Assembly: GCA_009774145.1 (NCBI GenBank)
Contig: VSND01000068.1
Coordinates: forward strand, 1-23,470
From: Lachnospiraceae bacterium
GTDB lineage: Bacteria; Bacillota; Clostridia; Lachnospirales; Lachnospiraceae
Direction of reading: 5' to 3'
DNA: 23,470 bases
The notes beneath the pieces were generated by a model. That model ran no database searches. It had not been told where the DNA came from and saw only the letters and a program-made list of their open reading frames with translations. A program made the translations under genes and the position numbers. Each line of letters starts with the position of its first letter. Positions within the stretch are counted from its first letter, which is position 1. Below are positions 13,746 to 23,300 of the stretch, in pieces.

Positions 13746-14966
13746 ATGCAGCTTTACGATGAACTGGTTGCCCGCGGACTGATCGCGCAGGTAACCAATG
13801 AAGATGAGATCAGAGAGATGGTAAATAACGGAAAGGCCGTGTTCTATATCGGCTTTGACCCGACGGCGGACAGCCTCCATGTGGGACACTTCATGGCGCT
13901 CTGCCTGATGAAACGCCTGCAGGAGGGCGGCAATAAACCGATCGCCCTGATCGGAGGCGGGACTGCCATGATCGGAGATCCGTCCGGGAGAACCGACATG
14001 CGGCAGATGATGACGCCGGAGATGATTCGGCACAACTGCGAATGTTTCCGGAAACAGATGAGCAAATTCATTGATTTTTCCGATGGAAAGGCGCTGATGG
14101 TAAACAATGCGGACTGGCTTCTGCCGCTGAACTATATCGAGATGATCCGGGATGTGGGGGCATATTTCAGCGTCAATACCATGCTGCGTGCAGAGTGCTA
14201 TAAAAAGCGCATGGAAAAGGGACTGAGTTTTCTGGAATTCAATTACATGATCATGCAGAGCTATGATTTCCTGCAGCTGTACGAAAAATACGGCTGCAAC
14301 ATGCAGTTCGGAGGAGATGACCAGTGGTCCAATATGCTGGGCGGAACGGAGCTGATCCGTAAGAAACTGGGGAAAGACGCCCATGCCATGACGATCACGC
14401 TGCTTCTGAATTCCGAGGGCAGCAAGATGGGCAAGACGGCAAAAGGAGCCGTATGGCTGGATCCAAAGAAGACGAGTCCCTATGAGTTTTACCAGTACTG
14501 GCGAAATGTGGCGGATGCGGATGTGCTCAAATGCCTGCGGATGCTGACGTTCCTTCCGCTGGAACAGATCGATGCCATGGATCAGTGGAAAGGCAGCCGG
14601 CTGAATGAGGCAAAAGAGATTCTTGCCTATGAACTGACGAAGCTGGTACACTGTGAGGAAGAGGCGAAAAAGGCACAGGACAGCGCCCGGGCCCTGTTTG
14701 GGAGCGGCAGTGCAGAGGATATGCCGACCGCCTGCCTGACAGCGGAAGATTTCCGGGACGGGAAGGCGGATATTCTGACGATTGTGCATAAGTCCGGACT
14801 GTGCGCATCCAGATCCGAGGCAAGACGGAATGTGCAGCAGGGCGGTGTGTCTGTGGACGGAGAGAAAGTGACGGATATTGCGGCTTCCTACACGCTGGAG
14901 CAGGTAAAAGCCGGTCTGGTGGTAAAAAGAGGCAAGAAAAATTTTAAAAAGGTGGTAGCAGAGTAA
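13746..14966 (+). CDS. tyrS: Tyrosyl-tRNA synthetase
   Basis: A 406-residue class I aminoacyl-tRNA synthetase of normal TyrRS length, charging tRNA-Tyr with tyrosine in the cytoplasm. The HIGH motif reads HVGH (45-48) after YIGFDPTADSL, and the KMSKS loop reads KMGKT (227-231). The Tyr-binding region has QSYDFLQLYEKYGC and QFGGDDQW. A C-terminal S4 RNA-binding domain (about 335-406) includes ASRSEARRNVQQGGVSVDG. AAGGAG at 13731-13736 lies 9 nt before ATG 13746; an in-frame extension upstream to 13590 runs through the T-box terminator and is not coding. It is controlled by the T-box leader and is convergent with the LytTR gene; no clear terminator is seen in the 147 nt between them. Confidence 0.97.
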   Translation: MQLYDELVARGLIAQVTNEDEIREMVNNGKAVFYIGFDPTADSLHVGHFMALCLMKRLQEGGNKPIALIGGGTAMIGDPSGRTDMRQMMTPEMIRHNCECFRKQMSKFIDFSDGKALMVNNADWLLPLNYIEMIRDVGAYFSVNTMLRAECYKKRMEKGLSFLEFNYMIMQSYDFLQLYEKYGCNMQFGGDDQWSNMLGGTELIRKKLGKDAHAMTITLLLNSEGSKMGKTAKGAVWLDPKKTSPYEFYQYWRNVADADVLKCLRMLTFLPLEQIDAMDQWKGSRLNEAKEILAYELTKLVHCEEEAKKAQDSARALFGSGSAEDMPTACLTAEDFRDGKADILTIVHKSGLCASRSEARRNVQQGGVSVDGEKVTDIAASYTLEQVKAGLVVKRGKKNFKKVVAE

Positions 14967-15113
14967 AAGGAGAACTGCCGCGGAAGGATTCAAACAGTAT
15001 GTGGCGCAGATATTTTCAAAATCCGGCCATGTGGTGTGAAAGTGTTTCCCTTTGCGGCAGCTTCTTTGCTTTATGGACAGGGGTACGGATCTGAGCGGAT
15101 GATTCGGTACTTT

Positions 15114-15560
15114 TCATATGTTCAGAGCCGACAGGCATTCCTGATAGCGGCTTCTGCTGAGGGGAAGCTTTTCGCCGGTCCGCAGCAGGATGCTGTAACG
15201 GTCGCCATCCGGGATGATTACATTGATATAATTCAGATTTACAATATAGCTGTTGTTGCATCGGAAAAACAGACGATCCGGAAGCTTTTCAAGAATGGAT
15301 GAGATCTTCCCGTTCTTACGGAGGATGCTGCCTTCGCAGTGGAAAATCAGGCTGCGTCCATCTGTTTCAATAAAACGGCATTTGGAATAGTAAAGCTTAA
15401 AATGACCTTTTCTGGTGGTAAGCCAGAGAAACGGTTCAGATACAGCGATATCAATCTGTAATTGAGCGTCATAGTCATGCACGGAATTCCGGATGTGCTG
15501 GATCAGCGCATCACGGTTATTTTCAGGTATTTTGCTGACGGTAAATCTGATTTCATTCAT
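15114..15560 (-). CDS. LytTR-family DNA-binding regulator without receiver domain
   Basis: A 148-residue protein. The C-terminal half (about 50-146) is a LytTR DNA-binding domain, recognised by the KCRFIETDGRSLIFHCEGS strand region, the LPDRLFFRCNNSYIVNLNYI motif (the usual FxRxHxSxIVNL, with Asn in place of His) and the closing LPLSRSRYQE. The first 45 residues are not a receiver domain, so it is not a classical response regulator. Such small LytTR proteins in Clostridia often pair with a membrane partner; none is adjacent. ATG 15560 has GAGGAG about 9 nt upstream. It is divergent from a glycosyltransferase gene, and the shared 173-bp region holds a candidate binding site (15594-15685), so it may control itself and that gene. 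Confidence 0.85.
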   Translation of the reverse strand: MNEIRFTVSKIPENNRDALIQHIRNSVHDYDAQLQIDIAVSEPFLWLTTRKGHFKLYYSKCRFIETDGRSLIFHCEGSILRKNGKISSILEKLPDRLFFRCNNSYIVNLNYINVIIPDGDRYSILLRTGEKLPLSRSRYQECLSALNI

Positions 15561-15593
15561 GATACAGGTCTCCTCTTTTGTGGTCTTCTGTTA

Positions 15594-15685
15594 ATAAACG
15601 ATTGAAAAGAAGAAATTTGACAGATAATTTCAAAAAAATTGATAATTTTGTATAAGTCTGATAAAATATTGCCAGAATCGTTTAT
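15594..15685. promoter_or_regulatory. Perfect 10-bp inverted repeat bracketing divergent promoters
   Basis: ATAAACGATT at 15594-15603 and AATCGTTTAT at 15676-15685 are exact reverse complements, 72 bp apart. The right arm overlaps the predicted start site of the glycosyltransferase transcript and the left arm lies in the LytTR gene leader. The ATCGTTTAT core is close to the general LytTR-type site with a central GTT, so the divergent LytTR protein is the natural candidate to bind here. Confidence 0.45.
15639..15667 (+). promoter_or_regulatory. Promoter of the glycosyltransferase gene
   Basis: TTGATA (15639-15644), a 17-bp spacer and TAAAAT (15662-15667). A second TTGACA at 15617-15622 could serve an overlapping promoter with GATAAT at 15641-15646 and an 18-bp spacer. 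Confidence 0.55.
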
Positions 15686-15733
15686 GCGCGGCAGTATCCA
15701 GAGGGATATCTGCGGAGGGGAGTCAGGACAGAA

Positions 15734-16954
15734 ATGAATATTTTATACCTGAACACGACCTGGCAGTGCGGAGGCGCCGAAAAGGTTGCCGCCCAGCTGC
15801 TGCTTGGAATGAGGAACCGGGGACATCAGACCTGGCAGATCGTCAGTTATGATACGAAACATTCAAGGCTGCCGGAGGGAGTCCATGTGATCTACCGTTC
15901 GCGGTTTATGCGGATCTTCAACCGGCTGATTACAGGAAATCACGGAAATAAAAGTCTCCATATCTGGTACAGCAGGCGATACATCCGTTCCTTTATCAAA
16001 AGGCATCGGATTGATGTTGTTCATCTGCACAATGCACATGATAATTTTCTTGGGATCCGGGATCTTGCGGATCTTGCGGCGTTATGTCCGGTGGTCTGGA
16101 CCCTGCATGATTTTTGGGCGATGACCGGGCATTGTACGTATCCTCAAGGCTGTGATGACAGATGGCAGGAGGGGTGCCGTGCGTGCGAATGTCTGGATAA
16201 CTATCCGGCGCTTCAAAAGGATGTGGCCGGGCAGCTGTTTCAGGAGAAACAGAAGGCGTTTCGGGAACAGAAAATTCTGTTTACCGTTCCTTCCGAGTGG
16301 ATGCAGCGGCAGTTTGAGGCATCTCATCTGCAGGGACTTCCCTGCGTAAGGATTTATAACAGCCTGGACACAAAGCGATGGCAGCCGCTTGACAGGCAGG
16401 AGGTACGGGTACGACATCGGATTGATTTTCAGGGAAATATCATCGGATTTATTGCGGCGGACCCAGGGAAGAAGCTGAAAGGGATGGATTATCTGCTGAA
16501 AGCCCTTGACCGTATTCCGGATCCGGAACATTATCTTCTGCTTGTTGCAGGGCAGGAGAATGAGGAACTGAAAAAACTCAATGCCAAGTTTAAGGTCCGG
16601 CATTTTGGATATCTGCATACACAAAAGGAGCTGAATGAGTTTTATGCGCTGGCGGATCTGCTGGTGAACCCTTCCGTGTATGAGACTTTCGGGCTTACGA
16701 ATATTGAGGCTATGGCGTGCGGGACGCCGGTGGCGGCATTTCCGGTGTGTACGATGCCGGAGATTGTACAGGAATCCTGCGGATGGCTGGCAAAGGAAGT
16801 CAGCGCAGAGGCGCTGGCGGAGGTGATCCGGGAAGCGTTTGCGGATCCTAGGACGCTGAGGGGGAAGGGAAGAGCCTGCAGAGCGTGGGTGGAGAAGACG
16901 TTTTCGGAGGAGGAGATGCTTGGGAGGTTTGAGGAAATGTATGGGAGACTGTGA
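15734..16954 (+). CDS. Family 4 glycosyltransferase (GT-B fold)
   Basis: A 406-residue retaining glycosyltransferase. The N-terminal Rossmann domain starts ILYLNTTWQCGGAEKVAAQLL with the glycine-rich donor loop. The C-terminal domain carries the E-x7-E motif in VYETFGLTNIEAM (Glu317 and Glu325), which contacts the nucleotide sugar. A Cys-rich stretch from WTLHDFWAMTGHC through CRACEC and YP is typical of colanic-acid-like and exopolysaccharide transferases of this family. It acts at the cytoplasmic membrane face; donor and acceptor are unknown. ATG 15734 is preceded by a purine-rich region (GGAGGGGAG, then AGGACAG). The next gene makes UDP-glucuronate, a likely donor or capsule precursor, so the two probably serve one surface polysaccharide. 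Possible control by the divergent LytTR gene. Confidence 0.9.
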   Translation: MNILYLNTTWQCGGAEKVAAQLLLGMRNRGHQTWQIVSYDTKHSRLPEGVHVIYRSRFMRIFNRLITGNHGNKSLHIWYSRRYIRSFIKRHRIDVVHLHNAHDNFLGIRDLADLAALCPVVWTLHDFWAMTGHCTYPQGCDDRWQEGCRACECLDNYPALQKDVAGQLFQEKQKAFREQKILFTVPSEWMQRQFEASHLQGLPCVRIYNSLDTKRWQPLDRQEVRVRHRIDFQGNIIGFIAADPGKKLKGMDYLLKALDRIPDPEHYLLLVAGQENEELKKLNAKFKVRHFGYLHTQKELNEFYALADLLVNPSVYETFGLTNIEAMACGTPVAAFPVCTMPEIVQESCGWLAKEVSAEALAEVIREAFADPRTLRGKGRACRAWVEKTFSEEEMLGRFEEMYGRL

Positions 16955-16970
16955 ACAAACCAGGCGTCTT

Positions 16971-16992
16971 ATGAAACAGCATGCTGTATCAT
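16971..16992. repeat. Interrupted palindrome between glycosyltransferase and ugd
   Basis: The core ACAGCATGCTGT (16976-16987) is a perfect 12-bp palindrome, and ATGA and TCAT extend it on each side after one mismatch. No T-run follows. It may be a binding site or a processing hairpin in a shared transcript. Confidence 0.4.
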
Positions 16993-17033
16993 GAAATGAA
17001 AAACAGAATTTAAGTTTGGAGAAATAAAGTTTA

Positions 17034-18287
17034 ATGAAAACGGTAAATAAAAAATACACAATTGCCGTGGCTGGAATCGGCTACGTCGGCCTGTCCAATG
17101 CGGTGCTTCTGTCGCAGAATCATCCGGTATATGCGGTGGATGTTGTACAGGCAAAAGCAGATCTCATTAATTCCCGAAAATCCCCGATCAAGGATCCGGA
17201 AATCGAGGAGTATCTTGCCGGGCACGAGTTGTGTCTGACCGCAACGACAGATGCAGAGTCCGCATATAAAGATGCGGATTTTGTAATTGTATCCACACCC
17301 ACCAATTATGATCCGGTAAGAAATTATTTTGACACCAGTTCAGTGGAACAGGTGATCCGGATTGTGCAAGAATGCAATCCGGAGGCGGTAATTGTTGTGA
17401 AGTCTACCGTCCCGGTTGGATTTACTGCGCAGATGCAGGAAAAATATCAGTGCGGAAAGCTTCTGTTTTCTCCGGAGTTTTTAAGAGAAGGAAGAGCGCT
17501 GTATGATAATCTGCATCCGTCCAGAATTATCGTAGGCATGCCGGGGCAGAATGAAAAGATGGAACAGGCGGCGCATACATTTGCCGGACTCTTACAGGAA
17601 GGCGCCTTAAAGAAAGAAATTCCTACTCTTTTTATGCAATATACAGAAGCGGAGGCAGTCAAGCTGTTTGCCAATACCTATCTGGCTCTTCGCGTGTCTT
17701 ATTTTAACGAGCTGGATACGTATGCGGAGGTTCATGGACTGAACACCCGGAATATAATAGATGGTGTGTGCCTTGACCCAAGAATCGGGACACACTACAA
17801 CAATCCATCCTTTGGTTATGGAGGTTACTGTCTTCCGAAGGATACCAAGCAGCTTCTTGCGAATTATGAGAATGTACCGGAAAATCTGATTCAGGCTATC
17901 GTAGAAGCAAACAGGACAAGAAAGGATTTTATTGCAGACAAGGTACTGGAAAAAGCAGGTTATTATGTGGGGCCGAACGGAAGAAACGGTATTCCCGGAA
18001 GACATGTGACTGTGGGTGTGTACCGTCTCACCATGAAGGCGGACAGTGATAATTTTCGTCAGAGTTCCATTCAGGGTGTTATGAAGCGCATCAAGGCAAA
18101 AGGGGCAGAAGTCATTGTCTATGAGCCGACGCTTGAAGACAGCAGCCGTTTTTTCGGCAGCCTTGTATGCAATGATCTGGAAGAATTTAAAGAGAAAAGC
18201 GATGTTATTATTGTCAACCGTTATGAGCCGGAGCTGGATGATGTAAAGGAGAAGGTGTATACGAGGGATCTGTTCCGAAGAGATTAG
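17034..18287 (+). CDS. ugd: UDP-glucose 6-dehydrogenase
   Basis: A 417-residue enzyme oxidising UDP-glucose twice with NAD+ to UDP-glucuronate, a precursor of capsule and other acidic polysaccharides. The NAD-binding motif GIGYVG is at 14-19. STPTNYD and VVKSTVPVG follow, then FSPEFLREGRALYDNLHPSRI in the linker to the central helix. The catalytic Cys266 is in FGYGGYCLPKDT. The C-terminal UDP-binding domain includes MKADSDNFRQSSIQGV, the short streptococcal (HasB-like) form. GGAG near 17018 serves ATG 17034 with a long spacing. It follows the glycosyltransferase by 79 nt and precedes the ATPase gene by only 27 nt, so the ATPase pair may ride on this transcript. Confidence 0.95.
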   Translation: MKTVNKKYTIAVAGIGYVGLSNAVLLSQNHPVYAVDVVQAKADLINSRKSPIKDPEIEEYLAGHELCLTATTDAESAYKDADFVIVSTPTNYDPVRNYFDTSSVEQVIRIVQECNPEAVIVVKSTVPVGFTAQMQEKYQCGKLLFSPEFLREGRALYDNLHPSRIIVGMPGQNEKMEQAAHTFAGLLQEGALKKEIPTLFMQYTEAEAVKLFANTYLALRVSYFNELDTYAEVHGLNTRNIIDGVCLDPRIGTHYNNPSFGYGGYCLPKDTKQLLANYENVPENLIQAIVEANRTRKDFIADKVLEKAGYYVGPNGRNGIPGRHVTVGVYRLTMKADSDNFRQSSIQGVMKRIKAKGAEVIVYEPTLEDSSRFFGSLVCNDLEEFKEKSDVIIVNRYEPELDDVKEKVYTRDLFRRD

Positions 18288-18314
18288 CTTAAAAAAAGAG
18301 GTAAATATTGATTT

Positions 18315-19673
18315 ATGAATAACAGAATAATAGTGGAAGACTTTGGAAAAATCAGGCGTGCTGAACTGGAAGTGAAACCAATGATGCTGTTTATTGGTGA
18401 CAATAACAGCGGAAAAAGTTATTTGATGAGTCTGATCTGGGGACTTTCGTGTAACAGCAGGAAAACTCTGATACGTCTGACGCCGGAGATCATGGGAACA
18501 GAAGTATATCAGGAATGTGAGTCATATATCTGGGAAAAGATTACATCAACGGAAAATACAGAACGGCTGGAAGGGATCTGGTTTGATAAGTTTCTGGCGC
18601 TGCTGAATGTCTGTGCTGCAAATAATAAAAATGCATTTGTATCGGATATATTTAATAAAAAGATGCAAATTGGGAAGCTCGAGCTGCAGATCGCACAGAA
18701 TCAAAGAATAGACATTTCTGTTGAAGATATCGTGTATGCTCATAAAAACAGGCAGGAGACAAAACAGTATGAAAAGGTCATGTGGGTGAATCTTGCCGGT
18801 GGCGGCGGCGTGGGAATGTTTATTGATGAAGAACTGTTAAAAGACAGAGGAAAATATGTGGAGACCGTGCTGGAAGCGCTTTTGGAATGCTGGCGGGGGT
18901 TTTTTGCAGGAGAAAATAATGTGATTTTTCTGCCGTCCTCAAGGACCGGTTTTGTGCTGTCAAAAAACATGCTGACAAATCAGGTCTATGAAAACAGTTT
19001 TAACATGTTCTCGAATGACGTACCGGAGATTCCCTCTTATTTTACCAAACCGGTCATCAGTTTCCTGAAACTGCTGAACAATATTGGAGAGAAAGAACCT
19101 CAGGAAAACGGACTGACACAGATTGCAGAATTCATCGAAAAAGAACTTTTGCATGGAGAAGTGACAATCCAGAAAGCATTGAGTACCTCATTTCTGTACA
19201 GACCGGAAAAAGGTGAGCAGACAATACAGATGTATCTTGCTTCTGCTGTGGTGACGGAGATTACGCCGTTGTATTTGTTATGTAAATATTCTTACAGAGT
19301 ATTACAGTTGTTTATTGAAGAACCGGAAATGTGTATGCATCCTCAGCTTCAGGTAGTCGTTGCCAGAATTCTGGCAAGAATGCATCATGAGGGAATTCCA
19401 ATTGCAGCCACTACTCACAGTGATATTATCATTCAGCATATTAATAATATGATACGTGTGAAAAAAAGCAGTAAAAAAGAAGAACTTATGAAAAAGTTTC
19501 AGCTGGAAGAGTCTGATCTTCTGGATGCGGACAAGATAGGTCTGTATCAGTTTGTCAGCAGAGATGAGACGAAGTCGGAAGTACAGGAACTTAAGGCTGG
19601 TGAACTGGGGTTCGAGACGCCTACTTTCAGTAATGCATTTGAAAAAATGCTGGAAGTGACATATGAGATATAG
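18315..19673 (+). CDS. AAA/OLD-like ABC-type ATPase, first gene of a putative two-gene defence module
   Basis: A 452-residue ATPase of the RecF/OLD/SMC-like group (AAA_15 or AAA_21 type). Walker A GDNNSGKSY is at 28-36 right after a short N-terminal strand pair. A long central region (about 60-290) follows. A degenerate signature YLASAVVTEITPL near 305, Walker B LFIEEPEMCMHPQ (Glu335 and Glu336) and the switch His368 in AATTHSDIIIQH complete the ABC-type head. There is no TOPRIM nuclease domain, unlike full OLD proteins. ATPases of this shape pair with a separate effector in systems such as PARIS and Septu. The next gene begins 11 nt downstream and encodes a putative nuclease. Shine-Dalgarno is weak (GAGG about 13 nt upstream). 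The DNA is more AT-rich than the metabolic genes before it, suggesting transfer. Confidence 0.85.
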   Translation: MNNRIIVEDFGKIRRAELEVKPMMLFIGDNNSGKSYLMSLIWGLSCNSRKTLIRLTPEIMGTEVYQECESYIWEKITSTENTERLEGIWFDKFLALLNVCAANNKNAFVSDIFNKKMQIGKLELQIAQNQRIDISVEDIVYAHKNRQETKQYEKVMWVNLAGGGGVGMFIDEELLKDRGKYVETVLEALLECWRGFFAGENNVIFLPSSRTGFVLSKNMLTNQVYENSFNMFSNDVPEIPSYFTKPVISFLKLLNNIGEKEPQENGLTQIAEFIEKELLHGEVTIQKALSTSFLYRPEKGEQTIQMYLASAVVTEITPLYLLCKYSYRVLQLFIEEPEMCMHPQLQVVVARILARMHHEGIPIAATTHSDIIIQHINNMIRVKKSSKKEELMKKFQLEESDLLDADKIGLYQFVSRDETKSEVQELKAGELGFETPTFSNAFEKMLEVTYEI

Positions 19674-19684
19674 GAGACAGTAGC

Positions 19685-20293
19685 ATGATTCCAGAATACT
19701 TAAAGAAAAATCTGGATTTGTTCAGGGCAGGTGAGTATTCGCTTGTTCTGAACAGAGGAGAAACAGTTTTTATAGAGGAAGATGCAGAAGAAGGGCGCGC
19801 AGGGCTGGAAGGATTTTTTGAAAATGATGCGATTGTATTTCATTTTCCGGAAAAAAGAACATTACCATATCTGGATGCACAGAAAAGGGCATGTCAGTGT
19901 GCAGATAAATTTCTGTTTATAAAAAGTGACAGTGACGAAACATGGAAGTTACATATTCTGGAATTCAAGAAAAGTATCAAATATGATAAATGGAAGAAAG
20001 CCAGGAATCAGTTTAAGTTTGGCATTATGAATGCGAGAGCGCTGGCGGCATTTTTAAAAATTGAAATAGATGAAATTATTCTGGAAACTGCCTATCGAAA
20101 TAACTGGATGCCCAGAAGCGGTCTTAAAAGTCCTACTGAGATGCGGGCAGCGAATTCCACTTCAGAACTTAAAGCTTATAGAGAATGGGCTGGAGATTTT
20201 GTGACGCTGGAAGTGGATGCGAAGATACAGAGATTTCCGCATTTTAAAATACAGCTGGATGAAGCTGGAAATGGGAAGAAGGTATTTGTTTAA
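19685..20293 (+). CDS. Hypothetical protein with PD-(D/E)XK nuclease-like features
   Basis: A 202-residue protein that I do not recognise as a named family. Residues 70-135 show the order expected of a PD-(D/E)XK nuclease core: a strand CADKFLFI with Asp74, a strand WKLHILEFKKS with Glu93-x-Lys95, then a long basic helix KWKKARNQFKFGIMNARALAAFL and a strand EIILETAY. The putative catalytic set would be Asp74, Glu93 and Lys95, with Gln109 as a possible fourth residue. This is inference from motif and order only. AGGAGA precedes ATG 19685 at normal spacing, and the gap to the ATPase gene is 11 nt, so the two are almost certainly co-translated. Together they look like an ATPase sensor plus nuclease effector. 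An alternative is a non-enzymatic partner of the ATPase. Confidence 0.7.
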   Translation: MIPEYLKKNLDLFRAGEYSLVLNRGETVFIEEDAEEGRAGLEGFFENDAIVFHFPEKRTLPYLDAQKRACQCADKFLFIKSDSDETWKLHILEFKKSIKYDKWKKARNQFKFGIMNARALAAFLKIEIDEIILETAYRNNWMPRSGLKSPTEMRAANSTSELKAYREWAGDFVTLEVDAKIQRFPHFKIQLDEAGNGKKVFV

Positions 20294-20308
20294 GGAGAAA
20301 AGATTATT

Positions 20309-23300
20309 ATGCAAAAAATTAAAATAAAAAGAATATGGTCCGCAATGCTGGCAGCAGTGCTGGCAGCGGGAAATATTTCAGGCACTTCTATAGAAGCATA
20401 TGCGACAGGGGCAGGGAAGATCAGTACAGAGGCGGAACTTACCTCTGAGACAGGAGAAGTCTTTGATACAGATATTCAACTGGAGATTCAGGGGTTTCAA
20501 AGAGAGACGGAAGAAGAGCAGGTAAGTGGAGCAGGTGCAGACAAAGAAGTGACAGCTGAAGAACAGGCAGGAGAGTCCGCTGCAGGTGAAATTTTGGAAA
20601 AGAACGAAGTTCCTGACGTGTTGGAAAAGTCTGAAGAAGACGGGGAGGCTGACACAGCTGAGGTTCCGGAAGCAGATGAAGAGTCTGGTGCCGAAGAAAA
20701 CGGAGATTCTGATATGGCTGAGGTTCCGGAAGAGGACGAAGAGGCTGATGCCGAAGAAAACGGAGATTCTGATATAGCTGAGGTTCCGGAAGAGAACGAA
20801 GAGGCTGATGCCGAAGAAAATGAAAAGTCTGACGCAACTGAGATTCCGGAAACGGATAAAGATTCGGATATGGAAGAAAAAACGGCTGAAACAGAAGAAG
20901 TGCAGGATGCTGTGTCTGAAACAGAAGCTTTATCCGTGAAGGCAGGAACGGTTTACAGTGGGTCATCAGCAGGAAACTTTGCCAATGTGGTAGTTTTTGT
21001 CGACTTTGCAGATACTGATCATCAATCACATGACAATTGTCTGAAGGATGTGGAGAAAACGCTGGATCTGTTTAATGGGAGTGAGAAAAGTCCCTGCGGA
21101 ATGAGAGAGTATCTTTCCAATATTTCATATGGACAGCTGATGGTGGAAAATATATTTCCGCAGTATAATGGAACAGAGATAGAGCCATATACGATGCCGG
21201 GTAATGCAGAAAGTTATGACGGTGATGATCTGAATACGGATTCCAGTATTGTACAACTGGTATTGAAGGAATTAAATGCGAATAATACTATTTCTACGGC
21301 AAATCTTGACAGAAATGGAGATGGGAATGTAGACAATTTGACGATTGTACTGGGATGCGGATCAAAAGATGTGAGCGATCGGTTTTATGGGAGAAAATCT
21401 TATTATTTTGATTCCGGAAAAATCAATGGATGCAATGTGGCGGATTATGTGCGTGTGCCGGAATACAGTCTGTATGGCACGACTGAGAGTTATGGTTTGA
21501 TCATCCATGAGTTTCTCCATACATTGAAATATCCGGATCTGTACAGTGCAGCCAGTGTCCCGGTTGGCAGATGGGACATTATGTCCGCCGTCAGCGCCGG
21601 GGTATTATATCCGCTTGCCTGGCTGCGCTCCAATTATACAAAATGGTTCGATATTCCTGTCGTTACGCAGTCCTGCACGGATTACAGCCTGTATGCGGCA
21701 TCTGCAGCAACCTGGGAGACAAGAAATCAGCAGGCCGTGATATTGAAGACTCCTTATTCGGATACAGAATTTTTTGTACTGGAGTTTCGAAAAAAAGGAA
21801 CAAAGATTGATTCAAAGGAATACGATTATATAGCCCATGGCTCTGGTCTGATTGTGTATCGGGTCAATACATCTGAATTTGCTTCCAATGCAGAAGATAC
21901 ACCGTTAAAAGTTTATGTGTTTCGGCCGGGAGATGAGTATAACAGCTATGGCCGGGAAGCGGGTAAAGGAGATATCTTTCTTTCCTTTTTATCAGAAGAA
22001 TGCGGGCGTACATCTTATGGAAGTGCAGATGCAGCTGCGACTTTGACAGATGGGGCGCTGACTTACTCAGACGGAAGCAACAGTGGAATTGTAATCAGTA
22101 ATGTGGGCAGTGCATCAGGAGACCGGATTTCGTTTGATATTACTTATCATGATGTTTCAGCAGATGGAGGGTACTGGAGTTCTGTAGCGGAGCAGACAAC
22201 CTCAGGTCTTTTTGCTCTGGATTCCTGCATGGATTCAGACGGTACTGTCTACTATATACAGAAAACGATGTCTCCGGATAATAAAATATATCTTTATCAG
22301 TATGCAGATGCGCAGTGGAAACTTTTAGATACACTGCCTGACAGTTCTGGTTTCGACTATCATCTGCTCAGATACCAGGATGTATTGTATGTTGCATATA
22401 ATACAGGTTCCTCTGTACAGCTGCTCCAGTGGAAAGAAGCGGAAGGCTGGAAGACTGTATACAATTCCGGAACAGGGGCAAATCAGATTGCAGCAGCTGC
22501 GGATTTTCAGGGAATCTGTCTGGCATATACAGATACAAATAATTCCAGACTGTATACATACAGGTATACGTCATCCGGAATCGTGGATATGGGAATCGCA
22601 GCAGAAAGCAGTGAATACATTATGGATCCGGTTATAGCATCAGAGAACGGAAAAACAGTAGTCATGTACCGTGAATGGAAGGCGGATAACAGATGGAGTA
22701 TGAAGCAGTATGATTCCGGCTGGAAGTCGATGGGAGAGATTCCGGGACAGGCGTCAATGGCTTTCATACGGTTGCATAAAGGGATGATTTACCTTTTGAC
22801 AGGCTGTGAAGCAGATACGGATAACAGTTATCTGTATCTTCGTTCTCTGACTTCGGCAGGAAATGGGTGGACCCGTGTAACAGAACAGCCGTTTGCAAGC
22901 GGAAATATTGTAGATCTGGAACTGTGTTTTCATGGTGATGCTCCGCATGTGATCTGTCAGGACAGCAAAACAGAGCAGGTATATGTGTATTCCCTGGTTA
23001 ATGGAACATGGGAGCCTCTTGGTGACCGGGTAGTCAAAGGGGCTGTGCTGGGGCTGAAAGGGCATTCATGGAATGGACAGATCTATCTGACTTATCGTAA
23101 TGACAGTGACGGGAAAGTTTATATTAAGTCCCATGTATCTCAGAATACGGATGGAGTGCCAGGGAGCGGTGACAGTTCGGGAAGCGGAGGCGACGGAAAC
23201 ACCGGAGACGGTTCAGAGAGTGGAGACAGCAGCGGTGACAGTTCGGGAAGCGGAGGCGACGGAAACACCGGAGATGATTCAAGCGGGACTTTAAAACCCG

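Noticed and set aside
13710..14993. Long minus-strand frame of 427 codons opposite tyrS
   Set aside because: tyrS is unmistakable on the plus strand with its T-box and ribosome site; the minus frame has no recognisable motifs and reflects codon bias of the true gene.
14973..15061. CTGCCGC and GCGGCAG arms between tyrS and the LytTR gene as a shared terminator
   Set aside because: The loop is over 70 nt and no T-run directly follows on the plus strand; too weak to call.
16082..17059. Minus-strand frame of 325 codons opposite the glycosyltransferase
   Set aside because: The plus-strand gene has clear GT4 motifs; the minus translation is Arg/Leu/His-rich without a start signal.
20439..21029. 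Minus-strand Pro/Leu-rich frame of 196 codons
   Set aside because: It is the complement of the acidic repeat linker of the secreted protease, whose frame is continuous through it.
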